Shown here: positions 41,901-50,051 of the stretch, in pieces
Layout of the letters: the number at the start of each line of letters is the position of its first letter
Position numbering within the stretch: the first letter of the stretch is position 1
Source of the DNA: Streptomyces sp. TLI_235
GTDB taxonomy: Bacteria; Actinomycetota; Actinomycetes; Streptomycetales; Streptomycetaceae
Reading direction: 5' to 3'
DNA: 64,000 bases
Assembly: GCA_002300355.1 (NCBI GenBank)
Contig: NSGV01000002.1
Coordinates: forward strand, 1,674,001-1,738,000
Translations under genes and position numbers: made by a program
The notes under the pieces: generated by a model
Seen by the model: the letters and a program-made list of their open reading frames with translations, nothing else
What the model was told of the DNA's origin: nothing
The model's database searches: none

Positions 41901-42999
41901 GGCGGCGGCCGCCGCGGGATGCCTCGATCGCCTCGTAGACCATCCGCACCAGCAGGTCGTCCGCGTCCCGGCGGCCGAACTCGGCGGCGGCGCGGCTCAT
42001 GTCCCACAGTCGGGCCGGGTCGGTCAGCACCGGCAGCACGTTCTGCAGCACCCAGTCCGGCGTGAGCTCGGCGTCGTCGACCAGCAGGCCGCCGCCGGCC
42101 TTGACCATCGGCTGGGCGTTCAGCCGCTGCTCGCCGTTGCCGATCGGCAGCGGCACGAAGGCGGCCGGCAGGCCGACCGCGGCCAGCTCGGCGACGGTCA
42201 TCGCGCCGGCCCGGCAGAGCATCATGTCGGCTGCGGCGTAGGCGAGGTCCATCCGGTCCACGTACGGCACCGGCCGGTACGGCGGCATGCCGGGGATGTC
42301 GTCGACCTGCGGCAGCTCGTTCTTCGGGCCGACCGCGTGCAGGATCTGCACGCCGTACTGCTGCAGCCGCGGGGCGATCGCCTGGACGGTCTCGTTCAGC
42401 CGGCGGGCGCCCTGCGAGCCGCCGGAGACCAGCAGGGTGGGCAGCCGCTGGTCGAGGCCGAAGTAGTGCCGGGCCTCCGGGCGGACGGCGTTGCGGTCCA
42501 GGGTCGCGATGGTGCGGCGCAGCGGGATGCCGATGTACCGGGAGTCGCGGAGCTTGGAGTCCGGGGTGGAGACGGCGACGAAGTCGGTGTAGCGGGCGCC
42601 GATCTTGTTGGCCAGGCCGGGGCGGGCGTTGGCCTCGTGGACGACGATCGGCACCCCTGCGCGCTTGGCGGCGAAGTAGGCGGGCATGGCGACGTAGCCG
42701 CCGAAGCCGACCACGACATCGGCCTTGACCCGCTCGATGACGTCCTGGGCGGCGCGGACGGTACCGCGGAGCCGACCCGGGACGGTGATCAGCTCAGGGG
42801 TGGGCTTGCGGGGCAGCGGGACGGCGGGGATGAGCGCCAGCTCGTAGCCGCGCTCGGGCACCAGCCGGGTCTCCAGGCCGCGCTCGGTGCCGAGGGCGGT
42901 GATCCCCACGGAGGGGTCGTGCCTGCGGAGCGCGTCCGCGAGGGCCATGGCCGGCTCGATGTGACCGGCGGTCCCGCCGCCGGCGAGTACGACATGCAC
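41893..42999 (-). CDS. murG: MurG, lipid II synthase (GlcNAc transferase)
   Basis: 368 aa, GTG at 42999, six bases after ftsW. The N-terminal glycine loop is VVLAGGGTAGHIEPAMALADAL; GFGGYVAMPAYFAAKRAGVPIVVHEANARPGLANKIGA and VSGGSQGARRLNE follow, and the C-terminal donor-site CRAGAMTVAELAAVGLPAAFVPLP. Transfers GlcNAc from UDP-GlcNAc to lipid I on the inner face of the membrane. Fully conserved length. Its 3' end overlaps the ftsQ start. Confidence 0.97.
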   Translation of the reverse strand: MHVVLAGGGTAGHIEPAMALADALRRHDPSVGITALGTERGLETRLVPERGYELALIPAVPLPRKPTPELITVPGRLRGTVRAAQDVIERVKADVVVGFGGYVAMPAYFAAKRAGVPIVVHEANARPGLANKIGARYTDFVAVSTPDSKLRDSRYIGIPLRRTIATLDRNAVRPEARHYFGLDQRLPTLLVSGGSQGARRLNETVQAIAPRLQQYGVQILHAVGPKNELPQVDDIPGMPPYRPVPYVDRMDLAYAAADMMLCRAGAMTVAELAAVGLPAAFVPLPIGNGEQRLNAQPMVKAGGGLLVDDAELTPDWVLQNVLPVLTDPARLWDMSRAAAEFGRRDADDLLVRMVYEAIEASRGGRRRG

Positions 43000-43005
43000 C
43001 GAAAT

Positions 43006-44376
43006 TCACCGCTCCCTGCGCGCCGGCCGTGCGGCCGGCTTGCGCGCTGTGGTTCGTCGTCGTGGCCGCACCCGGGCCAGGAGCGTCCCGGCACGGGTGG
43101 GGTTCCGGGCGGCCAGGGCCGCCTTGGCCGCCGGTGTGCTGCGCGCGAAGCTGACCAGCACGCCGACGGCGCACAGGGCCGACAGCATGGCGGACCCACC
43201 GTAGGAGAACAGCGGGAGGGGGACGCCCGCGATGGGCAGGAGTCCCAGTGCCGACCCCAGGTTGACCATGGCCTGCGCCATGATCCACGTGGTGGCGGCT
43301 CCCGCGGCGTACCTGACGAAGGTGTCCTTCGTGCCGATGGCCACACGGATACCCGCGTAGCCTAGTGCCGCGAAGAGTCCGAGTACCGACAGCGTCCCCA
43401 CCAGACCGAGTTCCTCGCCGGTGGCGGCGAAGATGAAGTCGGTGTGGGCCTCCGGCAGCTGACCCCACTTCTCCACGCCGGCGCCGAGGCCGGAGCCGAA
43501 GGGACCGCCCGCGGCGAAGGCGTAGAGGCCGTGCAGGGCCTGGAAGCAGTTGATGTTCGGGTCGGGCTTGGTGACGCCGATGCAGGCCAGCCGGTCGAGC
43601 CGGTGCGGCACGGTGATGATCAGCGCGGTGCAGGCGACGACGGCGATGCCGAGGGTGGCGGCGAACAGCCGCAGCGGGGCGCCGACCATCCAGAGCAGGC
43701 CGAAGAGCATCGCGACCAGGACCATCGTGGTGCCCATGTCGCCGCCGAGCATGATCAGCATCATCAGCAGCACGGTGCCGGGCACCAGCGGCACCAGCAG
43801 GTGCTTCCACTGGTCGAGGGTGTGGGTGCGGTGCTTGCGGGCGAGCAGGTCCGCCCCCCAGAGCACCAGGGCGAGCTTGGCGAACTCGGAGGGCTGGACC
43901 TGGAAGAAGCCGAAACTCAGCCAGTTCCGGTTGCCGTTGACCATGACGCCGATGCCGGGGATCGCCACCAGGAGCATCCCGGCGATCACGGCGAGCAGCA
44001 GCGGGTAGGCGAGCAGCCGCAGCGCCTTGACGGGGGTGCGGGCGAGCAGCACCAGCATGACGGTGCCGAGCATGGTGGCGACCAGCTGCTTGCGGAAGAA
44101 GAAGGTGATCGGCAGGCGGTGCTCCATCACCAGGATCTGGGAGGAGGAGAACACCATGACCAGGCCGAGCACCACGAGCAGCATGGTGGAGCCGAGGATC
44201 AGGTAGTACGGGGTGAGCGGGCGCTCCAGCATCCAGCGGACCCGGGCGCGCAGGGCGCGGAGCCGGGTGACCGGGGTGGCGGCCTTGAAGGTCGTGGTGG
44301 TCGCGGAGATCAGCTGGAGCCGGGCGGAGCCGCGCTCCGGTGGGGCGGCCGTTCCCGCCTTGCCCTCACCGGACAC
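43006..44376 (-). CDS. ftsW: FtsW, SEDS-family septal peptidoglycan polymerase
   Basis: 456 aa, GTG at 44376. About ten membrane segments from residue 57 to 405, with SEDS signatures: NGNRNWLSFGFFQVQPSEFAKLALVLWGA, GDMGTTMVL (catalytic Asp region), EKWGQLPEAHTDFIFAATGEELG and LLPIAGVPLPLFSYGGSAM. Basic cytoplasmic C-terminus. Polymerises glycan from lipid II at the septum with the class B PBP encoded upstream (50051-52159). 68 bp after murD. Confidence 0.96.
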   Translation of the reverse strand: MSGEGKAGTAAPPERGSARLQLISATTTTFKAATPVTRLRALRARVRWMLERPLTPYYLILGSTMLLVVLGLVMVFSSSQILVMEHRLPITFFFRKQLVATMLGTVMLVLLARTPVKALRLLAYPLLLAVIAGMLLVAIPGIGVMVNGNRNWLSFGFFQVQPSEFAKLALVLWGADLLARKHRTHTLDQWKHLLVPLVPGTVLLMMLIMLGGDMGTTMVLVAMLFGLLWMVGAPLRLFAATLGIAVVACTALIITVPHRLDRLACIGVTKPDPNINCFQALHGLYAFAAGGPFGSGLGAGVEKWGQLPEAHTDFIFAATGEELGLVGTLSVLGLFAALGYAGIRVAIGTKDTFVRYAAGAATTWIMAQAMVNLGSALGLLPIAGVPLPLFSYGGSAMLSALCAVGVLVSFARSTPAAKAALAARNPTRAGTLLARVRPRRRTTARKPAARPARRER

Positions 44377-44444
44377 CTGCTCCCCCTTGTCACCGTCGTG
44401 GGTGGGCCGGGCGGCACCTGTGGTGCCGCCCGGCCGTGCTGCCG

Positions 44445-45872
44445 CTATTCCATCAGGTCCAGCACCGCGGCGGCGAAGAGGTCGCCGCGTTCGCCGTAAT
44501 TGGTGAACATGTCCATCGAGGCGCAGGCGGGCGCCAGCAGGACGGTGTCCCCGGGCTTGGCGAGCGAGGCCGCCGCCCGGACGGTCTCGGCCATCGCCAC
44601 GGCGCCAGTCTGTCCCTCGGCGGCCTCGACCACCGGGACATCCGGGGCGTGTCGCGCGAGCGCCTCCCGGATCAGCGCGCGGTCCTGGCCGATGAGCACC
44701 GCGGCGCGCAGCCGGTCCGCGGCGGAGGCGACCAGCTCGTCGAAGGTGGCGCCCTTCGCGAGGCCGCCGGCGATCCAGACCACCGGTTCGTACGCGGCCA
44801 GCGAGGCGGCCGCGGCGTGGGTGTTGGTGGCCTTGGAGTCGTCGATCCAGGTGACGTCGTCGACGACGGCGACCTGGGCGATCCGGTGCTTGTCGGGGCG
44901 GAAGGCGCGCAGCCCGTCCCGGACGGCCTTGGTGTCCACGCCGTAGGCGCGGGCCAGGGCGGCCGCGGCCAGGGCGTTGGCGATGTTGTGCGGGGCGGGC
45001 GGCACGACGTCGGAGACGGCGCCGATCTCGGCCGCGTTGTTGGCCCGGTCCTCGACGAAGGCGCGGTCGACGAGCAGGCCGTCGACGACGCCGAAGTTCG
45101 ACAGGGCGGGGGCGTCGAGGCCGAAGCCGATGGCCCGGCAGCCCTCCTCGACGTCGGCCTCGCGGACCAGTGCCTCGGTGGCCGGGTCGGCCAGGTTGTA
45201 GACGCAGGCGACCGTGTTGCCCTCGTAGATGCGGCCCTTGTCGGCGGCGTACGCCTCCATGGAGCCGTGCCAGTCGAGGTGGTCGGGGGCCAGGTTGAGG
45301 ACGGCCGCCGAGTGCGGGCGCAGCGAGGGCGCCCAGTGCAGCTGGTAGCTGGAGAGTTCGACGGCGAGGACGTCGTAGGGCTCCTCGGCGAGCACCGCGT
45401 CCAGGACGGAGACGCCGACGTTGCCGACGGCGGCGGTCCGCTTGCCGGCCGCGGTCAGGATCGAGGCGAGCATCTGGACGGTGGTGGTCTTGCCGTTGGT
45501 GCCGGTGACGGCCAGCCAGGGGGCGGGTTCGCCGGTCTCCGGGTGGGGGCGGCGCAGTCGCCAGGCGAGTTCGACGTCGCCCCAGACGGGGACGCCGGCC
45601 GCCTCGGCGGCGGCGAACAGCGGGCTGTTCGGCGGCCAGCCGGGCGAGGTGACGATCAGTTCGGTGCCCTCGGGGAGGGTGGCGCCGTCGCCGAGGCGGA
45701 CGGTGATGCCGGTGAGGTCGGCGGCCTTGGCGCGCAGCGCGGGGCTGTCGCCGCCGTCCACCACGGTGACCTCGGCGCCGAGGTCGCGCAACACGCGGGC
45801 GGCGCTCACCCCGGAGAGTCCGAGACCGGCAACGACGGCCTTCAGGCCGTCGAAGTCGGGGTTGTCCGTCAT
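44445..45872 (-). CDS. murD: MurD, UDP-MurNAc-L-Ala:D-Glu ligase
   Basis: The ATG at 45872 (MTDNPDFDGLKAVVAGLGLSG) overlaps the mraY stop (ATGA); 475 aa. N-terminal Rossmann-like UDP-binding domain (VVAGLGLSGVSAARVLRDLGAEV), ATP loop AVTGTNGKTTT (about 122-132), LSSYQL and LNLAPDHLDWHGSMEAYAADK of the central domain, and the C-terminal ligase domain with WIDDSKATNTHAA. Adds D-glutamate to the wall precursor in the cytoplasm. Confidence 0.97.
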   Translation of the reverse strand: MTDNPDFDGLKAVVAGLGLSGVSAARVLRDLGAEVTVVDGGDSPALRAKAADLTGITVRLGDGATLPEGTELIVTSPGWPPNSPLFAAAEAAGVPVWGDVELAWRLRRPHPETGEPAPWLAVTGTNGKTTTVQMLASILTAAGKRTAAVGNVGVSVLDAVLAEEPYDVLAVELSSYQLHWAPSLRPHSAAVLNLAPDHLDWHGSMEAYAADKGRIYEGNTVACVYNLADPATEALVREADVEEGCRAIGFGLDAPALSNFGVVDGLLVDRAFVEDRANNAAEIGAVSDVVPPAPHNIANALAAAALARAYGVDTKAVRDGLRAFRPDKHRIAQVAVVDDVTWIDDSKATNTHAAAASLAAYEPVVWIAGGLAKGATFDELVASAADRLRAAVLIGQDRALIREALARHAPDVPVVEAAEGQTGAVAMAETVRAAASLAKPGDTVLLAPACASMDMFTNYGERGDLFAAAVLDLME

Positions 45873-46930
45873 CCGGCCACCCATCCTGCGTAGAAGAGTC
45901 CGAGGCCGACCGCGACGCACAGGCCCTGGATGATCCAGAAGCGGACGACGATCAGCACCTCGCTCCAGCCGACGAGTTCGAAGTGGTGCTGGAGCGGGGC
46001 CATCTTGAAGACGCGCTTGCCGGTCGTCCGGAACGAGCCGACCTGGATGATCACCGACAGGGTGATGATCACGAACAGGCCGCCGAGCAGGGCCAGCAGC
46101 AGCTCCGTGCGGGAGCAGATGGCGAGGCCGGCGAGGGCGCCGCCGAGGGCGAGCGAGCCGGTGTCGCCCATGAAGATCTTGGCGGGCGAGGTGTTCCACC
46201 ACAGGAAGCCGAAGCAGGAGCCCATCAGGGCGGCGGCGACGACGGCGAGGTCCAGCGGGTCGCGGACGTCGTAGCAGCTCGCGGTGGCGGTGATCATGTG
46301 GGCGCAGGTCTGGCCGTACTGCCAGACGCCGATGAAGACGTACGCGCCGAAGACCATCACCGAGGCGCCGGTGGCGAGGCCGTCGAGGCCGTCGGTGAGG
46401 TTCACGCCGTTCGACATCGCGGCGATCATGAAGTAGGCCCAGATGACGAAGAGCACCGGGCCGATGGACCAGCTGAAGTCCTTGACGAAGGACAGGTTGG
46501 TGGAGGCCGGGGTGAGACCGCGGCTGTTGGAGAACTGGAGCGACAGGACGGCGAAGGCGAGGCCGACGAAGGACTGGCCGAGCAGCTTCGCCTTGGCCCG
46601 CAGGCCGAGGGAGCGGCGCTTGACCACCTTGATGTAGTCGTCCAGGAAGCCGACCAGACCCAGACCCGCCGTCAGGAACAGCACCAGCAGGCCGGAGGCC
46701 GTGGGTGTTTCGCCCGCTATCGCCTTGGTGGCGAAGTAGGCGATCAGCGTCGCCAGGATGAACGCGATGCCGCCCATGGTGGGGGTGCCGCGCTTGCTGT
46801 GGTGCGCCTTGGGGCCGTCGTCGCGGATGTACTGGCCGTAGCCGTGCTTCGCGAGCAGCTTGATCAGGGCGGGCGTGCCCAGCAGCGACAGGATCAGGCC
46901 GATGCCGCCGGAGTAGAGGATCTGCTTCAC
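45869..46930 (-). CDS. mraY: MraY, phospho-MurNAc-pentapeptide translocase
   Basis: 353 aa, GTG at 46930 overlapping the murF stop (GTGA). Ten membrane segments with the signatures KHGYGQYIRDDGPKAHHSKRGTPTMGG, LGLVGFLDDYIKV (catalytic Asp pair region), NLTDGLDGLATG and WWNTSPAKIFMGDTGSLALGG, followed by KMAPLQHHFEL. Makes lipid I from UDP-MurNAc-pentapeptide and undecaprenyl phosphate. Also called murX in actinobacteria. Confidence 0.97.
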   Translation of the reverse strand: MKQILYSGGIGLILSLLGTPALIKLLAKHGYGQYIRDDGPKAHHSKRGTPTMGGIAFILATLIAYFATKAIAGETPTASGLLVLFLTAGLGLVGFLDDYIKVVKRRSLGLRAKAKLLGQSFVGLAFAVLSLQFSNSRGLTPASTNLSFVKDFSWSIGPVLFVIWAYFMIAAMSNGVNLTDGLDGLATGASVMVFGAYVFIGVWQYGQTCAHMITATASCYDVRDPLDLAVVAAALMGSCFGFLWWNTSPAKIFMGDTGSLALGGALAGLAICSRTELLLALLGGLFVIITLSVIIQVGSFRTTGKRVFKMAPLQHHFELVGWSEVLIVVRFWIIQGLCVAVGLGLFYAGWVAG

Positions 46931-48330
46931 TGAGCGGCCCCATCGGCGAGCAGGGCCTCGGCGACCTTCTCCAGGCCCGCCGAACGGGAGGCCTTCACCA
47001 GCACCACGTCCCCAGGCTGCAGCTGACTGCGCAGCAGCTCGATCGCCGCGTCCGCGTCGGACACCAGCACCGACTCCTCACCCCACGAACCTTCGTTCCT
47101 CGCGCCGAGTTCCATGCAGGCCGCCTCGCGTCCGCCGACCGCCACCAGCTTGGTGACGTCGAGCCGGACGGCGAGCCGCCCGATGGCGTCGTGCTCGTCG
47201 AGGCTGTCCTCGCCGAGCTCCCGCATCTCCCCGAGCACCGCGAAGGTGCGGCGGCGCCCCGGGCCGCGGCCGGCCATCGACACCAGCGCCCTGAGCGCGG
47301 CCCGCATCGAGTCCGGGTTCGCGTTGTAGGCGTCGTTGACGACGGTGACACCATCGGCCCGGTCGACGACCTCCATGCGCCAGCGGGACAGCGCACCCGC
47401 CTGGCTGAGCGCTTCGGCGGTGTCGTCGACGGGCATCCCGAGCTCCACCGCCACCGCTGCGGCGGCGAGGGCGTTCGAGACGTGGTGCTCACCGTACAGG
47501 CGCAGGTTCACGGGTGCGGAACCGGCTGGGGTGATCAGCGTGAAGGATGGCCGTCCGGTGTCGTCCAGGCGGACATCGGCCGCCCGCACGTCGGCCGCCC
47601 GGCTCTCGCCGAACAGCACGACGCGGCCCTTGGTGCGGCTCGCCATCGCCCTTACCAGCGGGTCGTCGGCGTTCAGAACGGCGACGCCGTCGGCGCCGAG
47701 CGCCTCGACGATCTCGCCCTTGGCCTCGGCGATGCCCTCCTTGGAGCCGAACTCGCCGACGTGGGCGCTGCCCACGTTGAGGACGATCGCGATGCTGGGC
47801 GGGGTGATGCCGGTCAGGTACTCGATGTCGCCCTTGTGCCGGGCGCCCATCTCCAGCACCAGGTGCCGGGTGGCGGCCTCGACCCGCAGCGCGGTCATCG
47901 GGTGCCCGATCTCGTTGTTGAGGTTGCCGGGCGGGTAGACGGTCTCGCCGTGGCGCTGCAGCACCTGGGCGATCAGGTCCTTGGTGCTGGTCTTGCCGGA
48001 GGAGCCGGTCAGCGCGACGACGGCGGTGCCGGTGGCGCGCTCGACGACGGCGCGGGCGAGCCGGCCGAGGGCCACCACCACGTCGTCGACAAGGATCGCG
48101 GGCACGCCGACCTGACGGGAGGCCAGCACCGCGACGGCACCGGCCCCGACCGCCTTCGCGGCGTAGTCGTGCCCGTCCACGTGCTCGCCGACCACGGCGA
48201 CGAACAGGCCGCCCGGCTGCACCTGCCGGGAGTCGACCACGACGGGCCCGGTCACCACGGCCTCGGGGTCGGCGCCGTCGAGCGTGCCGCCGACCGCCGC
48301 GGCGGCCTCGGCCAGGGTCAGTGCGATCAC
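46927..48330 (-). CDS. murF: MurF, UDP-MurNAc-tripeptide:D-Ala-D-Ala ligase
   Basis: 467 aa, GTG at 48330 overlapping the murE stop (GTGA). N-terminal VVVDSRQVQPGGLFVAVVGEHVDGHDYA, ATP loop VALTGSSGKTSTKDL (about 103-115), LEMGARHKGDIEYLTGI, NALAAAAVAVELG, and the C-terminal VVNDAYNANPDSM / VLGEMRELGEDS motif. Adds D-Ala-D-Ala to the precursor. Confidence 0.97.
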   Translation of the reverse strand: MIALTLAEAAAAVGGTLDGADPEAVVTGPVVVDSRQVQPGGLFVAVVGEHVDGHDYAAKAVGAGAVAVLASRQVGVPAILVDDVVVALGRLARAVVERATGTAVVALTGSSGKTSTKDLIAQVLQRHGETVYPPGNLNNEIGHPMTALRVEAATRHLVLEMGARHKGDIEYLTGITPPSIAIVLNVGSAHVGEFGSKEGIAEAKGEIVEALGADGVAVLNADDPLVRAMASRTKGRVVLFGESRAADVRAADVRLDDTGRPSFTLITPAGSAPVNLRLYGEHHVSNALAAAAVAVELGMPVDDTAEALSQAGALSRWRMEVVDRADGVTVVNDAYNANPDSMRAALRALVSMAGRGPGRRRTFAVLGEMRELGEDSLDEHDAIGRLAVRLDVTKLVAVGGREAACMELGARNEGSWGEESVLVSDADAAIELLRSQLQPGDVVLVKASRSAGLEKVAEALLADGAAQ

Positions 48331-50051
48331 GGCTGCTCTCCTTCGTTGGTCGCCCGCTCGCCTCCGGGCGCTCCTGACCCGGCGTCGGCGCTCTTCGGTT
48401 CGCTGCGCCCGTATCGAACGACGGCCTCGCGCAGGACGTCCCGGTCGTCGAAGGGGCGGACCTCGCCCTTCGCGTACTGGCCCACCTCGTGGCCCTTGCC
48501 GGCCACCAGGACGGTGTCCCCGGCGTGCGCCCGGGCGACGGCCTGGCCGATGGCCTCGGCGCGGTCGGGCACCACCAGCACCTCGCCGCGCTCCTCCTCG
48601 GGCACCTCGGCGGCGCCGGCGAGCATCGCGGTGAGGATCGCCAGCGGGTCCTCGGAGCGCGGGTTGTCGCTGGTGAGCACGGCGGTGTCGGCGATCCGGG
48701 CGGCGATGGCGCCCATCGGGCCGCGCTTGAACGGGTCGCGGTCGCCGCCGCAGCCGACGACGACGTGCAGCCTGCCCTTCGTGACCTCGCGCAGCGACTC
48801 CAGGACGGCCTTCAGGGCGTCCGGCTTGTGCGCGTAGTCGACCACGGCGACGTACGGCTGCCCGGCGTCGACCCGCTCCAGGCGGCCGGGCACGCCGGTC
48901 GAGGCGGCGACCCCGGCGACCGCGGAGTGCAGCGGCACCCCGGCGGTGACCAGCGCGGTGATCGCGCCGAGCGCGTTGGCGACGTTGAACGGGCCGGGCA
49001 GCGGCACCGAGGCGTCCGCGGTGGCGCCGTCCGGGCCGAGGACGCGGAAGGTCGAGCCGGCCGGGCCGAGCTGGACGTCCACGGCCCGCCAGTCGGCCTC
49101 CGGGTCGCCCTTCGCGGAGAAGGTCACCACCGGGATCGGCGCCTCGCCGGCCAGCCTGCGGCCGTAGGCGTCGTCGAAGTTGGCCACCCCGCGGCGGGCC
49201 TTGTCGGTCTGGAAGAGCCGGGCCTTGGCCCGGTAGTAGTCCTCCATGTCCGGGTGGAAGTCGAGGTGCTCGGGGGTGAGGTTGTTGAACAGCGCGACGT
49301 CGTACAGCACCCCGTCGACCCGGCCGAAGACCAGGGCGTGGCTGGAGACCTCCATGACCACGGCGGCGGCGCCGCGCTCGCGCATCACGGCGAGGACGGC
49401 GTGCAGGTCGGTGGACTCCGGGGTGGTGCGCTCGCTCTTGATCCGCTCGGTGTCGACCCGCATCTCGACGGTGCCGATCACCCCGGGCAGCAGCCCGCCG
49501 CCGCGCAGCCCGGCCTCGACGAGGTAGGAGGTGGTGGTCTTGCCGTTGGTGCCGGTCAGACCGATCATCAGCAGCTGCTCGCTGGGGCGCCCGTACACGG
49601 CGGCGGCCAGGTGGCCCATCGCGCCGCGGACGTTCTCCACGACCAGCAGCGGCACGCCGGACGCCGCGGCGAGCTCGGCGCCCGCCGGATCGGTCAGCAC
49701 GGCGACGGCGCCGGCCGCCACCGCCTTCCCGGCGAAGGCGGCGCCGTGGTGGTTGGCACCGGGGAAGGCCACGTACACGTCGCCGGGGCGAACCGCCCGG
49801 GAGTCGTGGGTGATGCCGGTGACCTCCGCGCCCTCGACGGGCGCCAGACCGAGCTGTCGGGCGACCTCGGCGAGCGGCAGCGCCGCCGGGCTGGAGGGGC
49901 GGGGCGGGCTCGCGGGGATTTGATCGGGTTTCGGCACGGCGGGCAGGGTATCGGCCGGAGGGCCCTGAGGGCCAAACCGGGCGGGGGTACCCCCGTCGTT
50001 CCGCTCCGCCGGGTGCGGGTGGCTGCTGCGGTGCTCGGGGGCGTCGTTCAT
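48327..50051 (-). CDS. murE: MurE, UDP-MurNAc-dipeptide:diaminopimelate ligase
   Basis: The ATG at 50051 overlaps the PBP stop by one base (TGATG); 574 aa. A ~55-residue low-complexity N-extension is typical of streptomycete MurE. ATP loop TGTNGKTTT (Lys171), EVSSHAL, NNLTPEHLDFHPDMEDYYRAKARLF, and the substrate loop SDNPRSEDP whose DNPR motif marks diaminopimelate-adding enzymes; streptomycetes use LL-DAP. C-terminal VVPDRAEAI and GKGHE. Last 30 residues are Ser/Gly/Glu-rich and dispensable-looking. Confidence 0.97.
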   Translation of the reverse strand: MNDAPEHRSSHPHPAERNDGGTPARFGPQGPPADTLPAVPKPDQIPASPPRPSSPAALPLAEVARQLGLAPVEGAEVTGITHDSRAVRPGDVYVAFPGANHHGAAFAGKAVAAGAVAVLTDPAGAELAAASGVPLLVVENVRGAMGHLAAAVYGRPSEQLLMIGLTGTNGKTTTSYLVEAGLRGGGLLPGVIGTVEMRVDTERIKSERTTPESTDLHAVLAVMRERGAAAVVMEVSSHALVFGRVDGVLYDVALFNNLTPEHLDFHPDMEDYYRAKARLFQTDKARRGVANFDDAYGRRLAGEAPIPVVTFSAKGDPEADWRAVDVQLGPAGSTFRVLGPDGATADASVPLPGPFNVANALGAITALVTAGVPLHSAVAGVAASTGVPGRLERVDAGQPYVAVVDYAHKPDALKAVLESLREVTKGRLHVVVGCGGDRDPFKRGPMGAIAARIADTAVLTSDNPRSEDPLAILTAMLAGAAEVPEEERGEVLVVPDRAEAIGQAVARAHAGDTVLVAGKGHEVGQYAKGEVRPFDDRDVLREAVVRYGRSEPKSADAGSGAPGGERATNEGEQP